Source of the DNA: JBEKZQ01 sp049509675
GTDB taxonomy: Bacteria; Planctomycetota; Planctomycetia; Pirellulales; Thermoguttaceae
Length of the DNA: 7,269 nt
Direction of reading: 5' to 3'
Assembly (NCBI GenBank): GCA_049509675.1
Contig: JBEKZQ010000317.1
Coordinates: 1-7,269 of the forward strand
Of this stretch, positions 1 to 5,925 are shown piece by piece (positions within the stretch are counted from its first letter, which is position 1; every line of letters begins with the position of its first letter). The translations under genes were made by a program, and so were the position numbers. The notes below the pieces were generated by a model that was not told the DNA's origin, made no database searches, and saw nothing but the letters and a program-made list of their open reading frames with translations.

Positions 1-1190
1 CGATTGGCGAAGGGGCCCATTTTCTGCTTGCTGCCCGTAAAACGGATCAACGGCACCACCGCGAACGACAATTGCAGGCTGAGCACGACCTGGCTGAGAA
101 TGAGCAGTTTATAGGCCCCTTCGTCGCCGACGCTGACAATGACCGCCACGGCCGGCACGATGGCCATGGCCCGGGTGATCAGCCGCCGCAGCCAGGGCCG
201 GATGCGAAAGCGCAAGAATCCTTCCATGGTGATCTGCCCGGCAAGCGTGCCCGTGACGGTGGAACTCTGGCCGGCGCAGATCAGGGCCAGGGCGAATGCC
301 ACGGGGGCGATGCGCGTGCCCAGCACGTTGTTGAGCATGGCATGGGCCTGTTGGAACTCGGTGATTTCGGCCCGATGCCAGAAGGTGGCGGCGGCCACGA
401 TGAGGATCGCGGCATTGACCAGGAAGGCGCAATTCATGGCGATGGCCGAATCGATCAAATTGAACTTGCAGGCCTCGGCCACGGCCTCCCGGCTGCGATA
501 CACGTCGCGGCTCTGCACCAGGGCGGAGTGCAGGTACAAGTTGTGCGGCATCACCGTGGCGCCGATGATGCCGATGGCGACGTACAGTTCGGCCGGCGGC
601 AAGTAGTGGGGAACCAGTCCGGCGGCAATCGCCCGGACCGATGGGTGGCACAGGAAGATTTCCACGACGTAGCAGAGCCCAATCGTGGCAATCAAGATCA
701 CGATGAAGGCTTCCAGGTTGCGGATGCCGTAGCGCTGCATGGCCAGGAGCAACAGCACGTCGCCGCCGGTAATCACCACGGCCCAGTGCAGAGGCAAGGC
801 CGGAAAGAGCAGATTCAGGCCGATGGCGGTTCCCAGCACCTCGGCCAGATCGCAGGCGGCGATGGCAATCTCGCAGAACACGAACAGCAGGTAGTTCACC
901 AGCGGCGGATAGTCGTCGCGGCAGGCCTGCGCCAGGTCGCGGCCGGTCACCAGTCCCAAGCGCGCGCTGAGGGCCTGCAAGACGATGGCCATGAAGTTGC
1001 TCATCAAGAGCACCCACAGCAGGCGATAACCGAACTTCGATCCGCCCTCGATGTCCGTGGCCCAGTTGCCGGGATCCATGTAACCGACCGAGACCAGATA
1101 AGCCGGCCCGGTGAAGGCCAACAGTCGCCGGAACCACCTTTGTTGGGGGATCTTGATTGAACGATGGACGTTCTCCAGCGAGCGTGCCAT
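1..1190 (-). CDS. mntH: Nramp-family Mn2+/Fe2+ transporter MntH, 3' end cut by the window edge
   Basis: This is the N-terminal 396 residues of a proton-coupled divalent metal importer of the inner membrane (SLC11/Nramp). The reading frame is open from the ATG at 1190 to base 1, so the C-terminus lies outside the window. TM1 carries the signature DPGNWATD at residues 39-46 and TM6 carries MPHNLYLHS from residue 214. D39, N42 and M214 are the expected metal ligands, and the retained Met points to Mn/Fe preference. QALSARLGLVTGRDLAQACR after TM2 is typical of bacterial MntH. Family members usually have about 410-450 residues, so only the last one or two helices should be missing; a C-terminal fusion cannot be excluded. 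An in-frame TAA at 1221-1223 limits the start: ATG 1190 is the only ATG, and GTG at 1214 is the alternative. There is no clear Shine-Dalgarno site. The family call is very secure; the substrate is inferred. Confidence 0.95.
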   Translation of the reverse strand, partial: MARSLENVHRSIKIPQQRWFRRLLAFTGPAYLVSVGYMDPGNWATDIEGGSKFGYRLLWVLLMSNFMAIVLQALSARLGLVTGRDLAQACRDDYPPLVNYLLFVFCEIAIAACDLAEVLGTAIGLNLLFPALPLHWAVVITGGDVLLLLAMQRYGIRNLEAFIVILIATIGLCYVVEIFLCHPSVRAIAAGLVPHYLPPAELYVAIGIIGATVMPHNLYLHSALVQSRDVYRSREAVAEACKFNLIDSAIAMNCAFLVNAAILIVAAATFWHRAEITEFQQAHAMLNNVLGTRIAPVAFALALICAGQSSTVTGTLAGQITMEGFLRFRIRPWLRRLITRAMAIVPAVAVIVSVGDEGAYKLLILSQVVLSLQLSFAVVPLIRFTGSKQKMGPFAN

Positions 1191-1216
1191 TGAGGGTGGG
1201 GGCGATTGGAACACGA

Positions 1217-1244
1217 GTGGTTAGTAGCTTGTGGCTGGTGGTTG
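1217..1244. repeat. Degenerate heptanucleotide tandem repeat, four units
   Basis: Four consecutive 7-base units can be read: GTGGTTA, GTAGCTT, GTGGCTG, GTGGTTG. They lie just upstream of the mntH start. The units are imperfect, so this is a decayed or loosely maintained array. It shares its period, but not its sequence, with the array at the right end of the window. Confidence 0.5.
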
Positions 1245-1300
1245 GGGAAAAGTCCTGGCTGCCGGGCCATTTTAGACATCAGTTCGGGCGGGGAAAACCC

Positions 1301-1317
1301 TGATTATGAAAATGTCA
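1301..1317. promoter_or_regulatory. AT-rich imperfect dyad upstream of mntH, possible metalloregulator site
   Basis: TGATTATGAAAATGTCA begins with TGA and ends with TCA, and it overlaps the -10-like CATAAT on the minus strand. Mn/Fe transporter genes are commonly repressed by Fur, Mur or MntR at AT-rich dyads overlapping the promoter. The dyad symmetry here is weak beyond the ends, and no regulator gene is in the window, so this is only a candidate. Confidence 0.15.
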
Positions 1318-1438
1318 TGCCTTTTTTGCAGAAACAGGCGGTAGAATGAACTTATACTTTGCGCGGTCTGAAATGATCCCCACCGCAGCAAAGGGAACGG
1401 ATCGCATCATTACAAACCGTTCACGCTATATATCCCCG

Positions 1439-1444
1439 GGAGGT
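1439..1444 (+). promoter_or_regulatory. Shine-Dalgarno site that sets the start at 1451
   Basis: GGAGGT lies six bases before the ATG at 1451. It decides in favour of this start over the in-frame ATG at 1346, because the protein from 1451 begins directly with a signal peptide. Confidence 0.8.
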
Positions 1445-1450
1445 GCTGCC

Positions 1451-2590
1451 ATGTGGCGAAAGGCGAGAATTGCTGCATTGTTGGGCGTCCTATGGACCTG
1501 TCCGCTCGCCGTGTGCGCGGATCATGGCGGGGGCGGACATATGTCGGGCAACTCGCACGGCATCGGCGGAGGCTTCCCATCGTCCGGCGGCTGGGGGGGA
1601 AGTTATCGTGGCACATGGTCTCACAGTGGTCCGCCCGGGGGCGCTTTCTCCGGCAGCAATCGCTCGTCGTATCTTTCCGCGCCCCGAGCAATGGAATCGT
1701 CGAGCTTTTCGCGCTACCCACACTCTTCCACCATGCTCCAATCGCTGCAATATTCGCAGCCCGAGCATCAGCAATGGGCGCACGGCCACGGCGACTGGAA
1801 CAAGTTCCATCAGGAGTGGCTGACGCATCATCCCGACTGGGACCACCACGGCGATTGGTGGCGCCACGGTCACGGCGGCTGGTGGTGGGGGCCTTGGTGG
1901 GATTGGGACGCTTGGTGGTGGCCCGGGCCGTATTGGAACTATTGGGCCTGGTATCCGTGGGATTATCCGTACTGGAATTATGGCGAGCCCTACTGCTATG
2001 GTTATGGTGGGATTGCGCCCTATGCCAATTACAACCCGTGGGAATCGCAGTTCTCGCCGGATGACCAGGGGAGCACCCTCTTCCCGGAGGAGCAGCCGTT
2101 GCCGCCTTCCGGCGAAATGGGCGGCCGCGCCCGGGCCTCGAACGATTACTACGCGCCGGCGGAAGAGGCGTTCCGGCAACGGGACTACCGCCAGGCCCTG
2201 CGATTGGCGGAACATGCGACGGTCGAGGATCCCCGCGACGCCCGGGCGCATCTGCTCGTCTCGTTGGCCGCCTTTGCCCAGGGCGACTATCGGCCCGCGG
2301 CGGTCGAGGCCCACGCGGCGGCCGCCTTGGGCCCGGTCATTGACTGGGCAACGTTGTATGGCCTGTATGGCGACGTGGCGGCCTACAGCAAGCAACTCCG
2401 TGCCTTGGAGAACTTCGTGGGCAAGAATCCGTCGGCCGCCGAGGCCCGATTCCTGTTGGCACTGCACTACATGATGGGCGGGCACAACGAGGCCGCGCGG
2501 GTGCAATTCGCCGCCGCCCTGAGCCTGTCGCCCGACGACGCCCTGGCCGCCGCACTGGCAAAGCAACTTGCCGGCCCGGCAGCAAAGTAG
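1451..2590 (+). CDS. Exported Gly/Ser- and Trp/His/Tyr-rich protein with C-terminal TPR-like domain
   Basis: This 379-residue protein has no recognised function. Residues 1-23 form a signal peptide: basic MWRKAR, a hydrophobic core, and likely cleavage after VCA before DHGGGG. Residues 24 to about 105 are Gly/Ser-rich and probably disordered. Residues 106-187 are extreme in composition: about 20 Trp, 10 His in the first 40 residues, and many Tyr, Pro and Asp, in patterns such as WWRHGHGGWWWG. From about residue 231 to 375 there are TPR-like helical pairs (YYAPAEEAFRQRDYRQALRLAE, then DPRDARAHLLVSLAAFAQGDY, and a later pair ending in LSLSPDDALAAALA). Such repeats usually bind other proteins. 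Similar Trp/Tyr-rich exported proteins are frequent in planctomycetes. The His cluster might bind metal, and a metal transporter lies on either side, but this is speculation. The gene ends 13 bases from the convergent small peptide gene, with no clear terminator between. Confidence 0.85.
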   Translation: MWRKARIAALLGVLWTCPLAVCADHGGGGHMSGNSHGIGGGFPSSGGWGGSYRGTWSHSGPPGGAFSGSNRSSYLSAPRAMESSSFSRYPHSSTMLQSLQYSQPEHQQWAHGHGDWNKFHQEWLTHHPDWDHHGDWWRHGHGGWWWGPWWDWDAWWWPGPYWNYWAWYPWDYPYWNYGEPYCYGYGGIAPYANYNPWESQFSPDDQGSTLFPEEQPLPPSGEMGGRARASNDYYAPAEEAFRQRDYRQALRLAEHATVEDPRDARAHLLVSLAAFAQGDYRPAAVEAHAAAALGPVIDWATLYGLYGDVAAYSKQLRALENFVGKNPSAAEARFLLALHYMMGGHNEAARVQFAAALSLSPDDALAAALAKQLAGPAAK

Positions 2591-2603
2591 CGACCGCCCC
2601 CAC

Positions 2604-2717
2604 TCAGCCGAAGACGTGCAGGAACTTCATCAGGATCAACAACAACATGATGATCAGGTAGACGCGCAACACGAACAGGGCGATCGATACGGTGCGCGTG
2701 GTCTTGATGCGAGGCAT
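2604..2717 (-). CDS. Small single-TM membrane peptide, 37 residues
   Basis: The frame runs from the ATG at 2717 to a TGA at 2604-2606. The peptide has a basic N-terminus (MPRIKTTR), then one hydrophobic segment, about residues 10-33 (VSIALFVLRVYLIIMLLLIL and on through MKFL), and a short tail ending HVFG. This is a normal layout for a small inner-membrane protein with its N-terminus inside. It is on the same strand as the MgtE_N/CBS gene and 69 bases after it, and it fills the gap up to the convergent gene end at 2590. No Shine-Dalgarno site is visible. Small membrane peptides that stabilise or tune Mg2+ or Mn2+ transporters are known in enterobacteria (MgtS, MntS), but there is no sequence evidence of homology. 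Coding status rests on composition and placement only. Confidence 0.55.
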   Translation of the reverse strand: MPRIKTTRTVSIALFVLRVYLIIMLLLILMKFLHVFG

Positions 2718-2752
2718 GGGAAGTGCGAATGATACTGGAGAGAACTCCCGAA

Positions 2753-2765
2753 GGGGACCGTCCCC
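2753..2765. repeat. GC-rich palindrome GGGGAC-C-GTCCCC
   Basis: A perfect 6-base inverted repeat around a single centre base lies in the 69-base gap between the MgtE_N/CBS gene and the small peptide gene. The one-base centre and lack of a T-run make a rho-independent terminator unlikely. It could be a dispersed genomic palindrome, a protein site or an RNA processing site. Confidence 0.4.
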
Positions 2766-2786
2766 CACTTGTGGTTTCGCCCGCTC

Positions 2787-4079
2787 TTACACGGCGGCGC
2801 GGGCCACGAGCCCTTTCATAATATCCTTGAAATGGATCACGCCCAGCAAGTGGTCCCCCTTGTCGACGACCGGGACCATGCGGTAGTGATACTTGGCAAA
2901 TAGTTCTTCGAGGTCCTCGCGCAGATCGTCCGAATCGGCGGCGACCACGGGCGAGACCATTAGGTCGGCCAGCAGCGCGATGTCCTGGGCCAGCACCAGC
3001 TCGCGGAGATCGACGACCCCCAGCAGGGCGCGGTTCGGCTCGCCGACCACATAGATATACGAGATCATGTCGTGGTCGAAGTTCGACGTCCGCAGTTGCG
3101 CCAAGGCGCCGCCGGCCGTGGTTTCTTTGCTCATGGCCACGAAACTGGACGACATCAGCGCGCCGGCCGTGGCCTCGCGCTCGGAGAGGATCGCTTCGAT
3201 CCGCCGGGCCTGGTCGCGCGGCAGCAGGGCCATCAGGTCCACCTTGTCGTCGTGCGGCAGCACGGAGAGCAGATCGGCCAGTTGCGGCACCGACATCTCG
3301 CTGAGGATGTTGCGGGCCCGCTCCTTGCGCAGGTTGGCGATGATCTGCCGCTGGGCACGGGGTTCGGCCTCCATCAACGTTTCCGCGGCCTTTTCCGAAT
3401 CCAGCACCGAGAAGACCGCCTCCTGCTCTTTGCCCGAAAGCTCTTCCAGGGCGTCGGCCAGGTCTTCGCTGGGCAATTCGTGGACCTGCGCGCGGGTCAC
3501 GGAGAGCGAAACCGTGTCGCTGGCTACCGCGTCTTCCAGGGAAAGCGGCTGCACGTAACGCCAGGAAATCAGCACGTCCTTCATCCAGTGGAAGCCGCCC
3601 AGCCCCCACTTGCGCAAGAAGCCGTTGAAGGAGATGTCGACGTGAACGATGACCATCCGGCCCTTGGATTCCAGCAAGTGGACGTCGTTGACCACCTCGG
3701 TCCGCCGGCCGTCCATGTCGAGGATCGTCTTGCCCATCAAGTGCTCGTTGAGCATGATCCAGCCGGGCTGATCGACGAAGGGCGGATAGCGCTCGCCCTC
3801 GGCCGGCTGCACGAAGACGGCGTCGTCGTCGATCTTGACCACGCGGTCCCAGGGGATGAACTGCGTGGGCTGTCCCCAGCCGTGTTCCAGGTAGATGCCC
3901 ACGGCCTCGGGATACGGCTCGCACAGGCGAAAGACCAGGTCGGTGAGTTTTCCGATGCGCTCGTTGATCTTGCCCACGCACAGCTTGCGGCCCAGCAACT
4001 GCGAGAAGTAATGAAAGCGGAAATCCTTGCCGCCGCCGGCCTCGGCATGTTTCGACACGTTGTCGGGCGACGTTACCAT
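2787..4079 (-). CDS. PRC-barrel / MgtE N-terminal / CBS-pair protein without a membrane pore
   Basis: This 430-residue soluble protein resembles the cytosolic regulatory half of the MgtE Mg2+ channel. Residues about 20-155 look like two PRC-barrel-type beta modules (FSQLLGRKLCVGKINERIGK; LMGKTILDMDGRRTEVVNDV). Residues about 199-300 are an MgtE_N superhelix of short repeats (LPSEDLADALEELSGKEQEA, MSVPQLADLLSVLPHDDKVD). Residues about 305-428 are a CBS pair (GALMSSSFVAMS..., DLMVSPVVAADS...MVPVVDKGDHLLGVIHFKDIM). The protein ends right after CBS2, and the five-helix MgtE pore is absent. In MgtE these domains bind Mg2+ and gate the pore. The gene begins 25 bases after the Nramp-related transporter stop, so the two are probably an operon, with this protein as sensor or regulator of that transporter (inference). 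ATG 4079 is preferred because of a strong ribosome binding site; the ATG at 4139 would overlap the upstream gene. Confidence 0.9.
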   Translation of the reverse strand: MVTSPDNVSKHAEAGGGKDFRFHYFSQLLGRKLCVGKINERIGKLTDLVFRLCEPYPEAVGIYLEHGWGQPTQFIPWDRVVKIDDDAVFVQPAEGERYPPFVDQPGWIMLNEHLMGKTILDMDGRRTEVVNDVHLLESKGRMVIVHVDISFNGFLRKWGLGGFHWMKDVLISWRYVQPLSLEDAVASDTVSLSVTRAQVHELPSEDLADALEELSGKEQEAVFSVLDSEKAAETLMEAEPRAQRQIIANLRKERARNILSEMSVPQLADLLSVLPHDDKVDLMALLPRDQARRIEAILSEREATAGALMSSSFVAMSKETTAGGALAQLRTSNFDHDMISYIYVVGEPNRALLGVVDLRELVLAQDIALLADLMVSPVVAADSDDLREDLEELFAKYHYRMVPVVDKGDHLLGVIHFKDIMKGLVARAAV

Positions 4080-4084
4080 GACAG

Positions 4085-4092
4085 CACCTTCT
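4085..4092 (-). promoter_or_regulatory. Shine-Dalgarno site that sets the start at 4079
   Basis: On the minus strand, AGAAGGTG lies five bases before the ATG at 4079. It favours this start over the longer frame from 4139 and lies wholly between the two operon genes. Confidence 0.7.
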
Positions 4093-4104
4093 GTTTTCTC
4101 GAAA

Positions 4105-5619
4105 TCAGGAGGCTCCCCCAAAGAGCACCGAGATTCCAAACATCGTCGAGACCACGATCACGAACAAAACGATTCCCCAGTTGACGATGTTCTGCCAACG
4201 GCTATTGACGTACCGGCCCATCAGCGGCTCGTCGTTCAGCAAGAGGATGAGGAACGTCAGGGCCGCGGGCAGAAGGGTCACGGCCACCACCTGAACGAAG
4301 ATCGTGATCTGGCTCTGCGTATCGCGGGTGGCCAACAAGACCACGGAGCCGGCGCTGAGCAGCGTGCCCAGGTAAACGACGTAGAACCAGGGGGCCTCCT
4401 TGACGCTCTTGTTCAACGAGTGGGCCCAGCCGAAGACCTCGCCCACGGCCCAGGAAGTCGAGAGCGAAATACACAAGGCGCCCAGGAAGCCGGCATCGAA
4501 CAGGCCGATTGCGAACAGGAACCTGGCCCAATGGCCCACGTCGCTGGGGAGCAATCGGGCGATCTTTTCCCCGGCGTCCCGGGCATCGACCAGGTTGTAC
4601 GGATTGGCCGCCGCCTGTTCGTCGGACTCCGTAGCGTTGGACGGATTGCCGGCAGACTCGCCGGGTGACACTGCTCTGGCGCGTGCCACTGGCTCTGCCA
4701 GTGCGCGTGCCACTGGCTCTGCCAGTGCTTCGGCGTGTGCCGATGCCTCCACCGAGTGTACTGGCAAGCCAGTGGCACCGGGCGGAGCGGCCGTGCCGTC
4801 CTTGGGGTGGTAATAGAAGGCGGCCCCCGTGGCAATGATGATGAAAATGGCCACCAGCCCGGTGAAAAAAGAGCCGGCGAACGTGTCGAACTTGCCAAAG
4901 CGGATGTCGCGAACGTCCATCCCCTTGTCGACGACGGCACTTTGCTGGAAGAAAATCTGCCAGGGCGTGATCGTGGTGCCGATGTTGGCCATGATCATCA
5001 TGATCAACTGCGACTTGGCGGCGGCGGAGAACTCAGGCCAGGGGTTGTAAAAACCCTGGCCGACTTTGCCCCAAGCGGGGGCCCAGTCGGTTTGCATGGC
5101 CCAAAAAGCAGCCGGTATATAAACGAAGTTGAACAGGCAGAAAAATAGCGTGACTTTCTCGAACGTCCAGTACTTGCCCGTGACCACAACCCCCATGAGG
5201 ATGGCGGACACTACCCCGTAAGTGATCCATTCCGGGATGCCGAACATACGCATGGCGGCCGTCATGCCGATATACTCGGTCACCAGGGTCAGCCAATTGA
5301 TCAGGGCCAGATCGAAGATCGAGAACCAGCCCCAAAAGGAACCAAAGGCGTCGAAGATGGCCTCGGCGTGCCCGCGCTTCGTCACCGCGCCCAGGCGGAC
5401 CGTCATCTCCTGGACGTAATAGGCCATGGGAATAAGGATGAAGAACACCCAGAGAAAGCTGAATCCGTAGCGCGCGCCGGTTTGGGCGTAGGTGGAGATG
5501 CCCCCGGCGTCGTTATCGGCCACCATAGTGATAATGCCGGGGCCCAGCACGGCCAGAAGGATCAAGCCGCGCCTCCGCGATCTGCTCAGCCAGTGAATGC
5601 TCTTGCTGATCCAATACAT
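4105..5619 (-). CDS. Nramp-related divalent metal transporter, probable Mg2+ type (NRMT-like)
   Basis: This 504-residue SLC11-fold membrane protein has 11 hydrophobic segments. Aligning it by hand with the mntH in this window is easy in TM1 and TM6. DPGN becomes D37-A-G-G40, so the Asp is kept and the Asn lost. VMPHNLYLHS becomes ITPWQIFFQQS (217-227), so the metal-binding Met is T218 and the His is W220. Loss of the Met is the known mark of Nramp-related transporters that accept Mg2+. The neighbouring MgtE_N/CBS gene fits a Mg2+ role; Mn2+ or another cation remains possible. The TM7-TM8 loop (about 271-359) is unusually long, has low complexity and contains ALAEPVAR twice in tandem (298-313), encoded by palindromic repeat DNA. 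By the usual topology it faces outward. The ATG at 5619 is chosen; a TTG at 5688 would add 23 residues but falls within a promoter-like sequence. Confidence 0.9.
   Translation of the reverse strand: MYWISKSIHWLSRSRRRGLILLAVLGPGIITMVADNDAGGISTYAQTGARYGFSFLWVFFILIPMAYYVQEMTVRLGAVTKRGHAEAIFDAFGSFWGWFSIFDLALINWLTLVTEYIGMTAAMRMFGIPEWITYGVVSAILMGVVVTGKYWTFEKVTLFFCLFNFVYIPAAFWAMQTDWAPAWGKVGQGFYNPWPEFSAAAKSQLIMMIMANIGTTITPWQIFFQQSAVVDKGMDVRDIRFGKFDTFAGSFFTGLVAIFIIIATGAAFYYHPKDGTAAPPGATGLPVHSVEASAHAEALAEPVARALAEPVARARAVSPGESAGNPSNATESDEQAAANPYNLVDARDAGEKIARLLPSDVGHWARFLFAIGLFDAGFLGALCISLSTSWAVGEVFGWAHSLNKSVKEAPWFYVVYLGTLLSAGSVVLLATRDTQSQITIFVQVVAVTLLPAALTFLILLLNDEPLMGRYVNSRWQNIVNWGIVLFVIVVSTMFGISVLFGGAS
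4681..4728. repeat. Exact 24-base tandem duplication, each unit with a CACTGGC/GCCAGTG palindrome
   Basis: Bases 4681-4704 and 4705-4728 are identical. Each contains CACTGGC-TCT-GCCAGTG (4687-4703 and 4711-4727), a perfect 7-base stem with a three-base loop. The unit is eight codons long, so the transporter gene stays in frame and encodes ALAEPVAR twice. Confidence 0.9.
4760..4773. repeat. Related palindrome ACTGGC-AA-GCCAGT in the same loop
   Basis: A third inverted repeat with the same ACTGGC/GCCAGT arms but a two-base centre lies 32 bases beyond the duplicated pair, still inside the transporter frame. Shared arms suggest all three derive from one dispersed palindromic element. Confidence 0.7.
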
Positions 5620-5659
5620 GGGAAACGAATGGCTCTCCGGGCGAACTAGGCGTTTCGTA

Positions 5660-5688
5660 AGGATAGTTTCCCCTGCGGACGCCGACAA
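5660..5688 (-). promoter_or_regulatory. Sigma70-like promoter for the transporter operon
   Basis: On the minus strand, TTGTCG (5688-5683) and TATCCT (5665-5660) are 17 bases apart, matching four of six consensus positions each. Transcription would begin near 5653, giving a leader of about 33 bases before ATG 5619. The -35 begins on the TTG that would be the alternative start, so both cannot be used from this promoter. Confidence 0.4.
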
Positions 5689-5768
5689 GCCCTGTTTGCG
5701 AAGCCGCTGCCAACGGTTGCAGGAGATCCGTAAAGTCCGAAAACATGCACCCGACCCCTTCGCGTCAC

Positions 5769-5797
5769 TTGCTCGTCTGCGCGGCGACCTCTACAAT
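5769..5797 (+). promoter_or_regulatory. Sigma70-like promoter for the nucleoside hydrolase
   Basis: TTGCTC (5769-5774) and TACAAT (5792-5797) are spaced by 17 bases; the -10 matches five of six positions. The start would be near 5804, giving a leader of about 130 bases with an inverted repeat. Confidence 0.4.
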
Positions 5798-5844
5798 CGT
5801 CGGAAGGGAAAGAAGATTACTTTCCGCCTGACGATTGCCCGCTC

Positions 5845-5893
5845 TTGCGGTTCCATGTGCGGCCGGAGTTGCTTTTTGCACGGCGAACCGCAA
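5845..5893 (+). other. 9-base inverted repeat in the nucleoside hydrolase leader
   Basis: TTGCGGTTC (5845-5853) and GAACCGCAA (5885-5893) are perfectly complementary across 31 bases. RNA from the upstream promoter could form this stem, which ends 27 bases before the Shine-Dalgarno site. A smaller GGAAAG/CTTTCC hairpin (5807-5825) precedes it. I do not recognise a known riboswitch class. Confidence 0.4.
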
Positions 5894-5920
5894 CAGACCA
5901 TTTTCCGCCGCCCCACCCAC

Positions 5921-5925
5921 GGAGG
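5921..5925 (+). promoter_or_regulatory. Shine-Dalgarno site of the nucleoside hydrolase
   Basis: GGAGG lies six bases before ATG 5932 and fixes the start just before the DVDPGIDDA motif. Confidence 0.8.

Larger units (their letters stand above)
1191..1450. other. Divergent intergenic region between mntH and the Trp/His-rich protein gene
   Basis: These 260 bases must hold the promoters of both flanking genes. The mntH side has a degenerate 7-base repeat (1217-1244). The middle, about 1295-1360, is clearly more AT-rich than its surroundings and contains several -10-like hexamers: CATAAT on the minus strand (1303-1308), and TAGAAT (1342-1347) and TATACT (1353-1358) on the plus strand. None has a convincing -35 at 16-18 bases, so no promoter is called. 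A possible reading frame continues upstream of 1451 to an ATG at 1346, but the strong ribosome binding site argues against translation from there. Confidence 0.5.

Noticed and set aside
109..1137. Minus-strand open frame overlapping mntH in another frame
   Set aside because: Its Arg/Gly/His-rich translation has no family motif, and the overlapping frame gives continuous Nramp sequence.
72..1160. Long plus-strand open frame opposite mntH
   Set aside because: It is antisense to a protein with clear Nramp motifs. Its translation is rich in Gly, His, Gln and Asp with no hydrophobic or domain pattern, as expected for the complement of a GC-rich membrane protein gene.
1342..1358. Promoter for the exported protein using TAGAAT or TATACT as -10
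   Set aside because: Neither has a -35-like hexamer at 16-18 bases; the nearest TTGCAG is 10 or 21 bases away.
1346..1450. N-terminal extension of the exported protein from ATG 1346
   Set aside because: There is no ribosome binding site at 1346. The GGAGGT before 1451 and the signal peptide that begins there both indicate the later start.
2753..2765. Rho-independent terminator
   Set aside because: The palindrome has a one-base centre and is not followed by a T-run on either strand.
2467..3981. Minus-strand open frame of about 500 codons overlapping the MgtE_N/CBS gene
   Set aside because: It is an out-of-frame shadow with Arg/Gly-rich composition. The other frame encodes recognisable MgtE_N and CBS sequence.
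4080..4139. Upstream ATG at 4139 for the MgtE_N/CBS protein
   Set aside because: It would overlap the transporter end. The ATG at 4079 has a well-spaced AGAAGGTG, and the extra residues look like read-through of the intergenic DNA.
3072..4184. Plus-strand open frame opposite the MgtE_N/CBS gene
   Set aside because: It is antisense to a well-supported gene, and its translation shows no domain.
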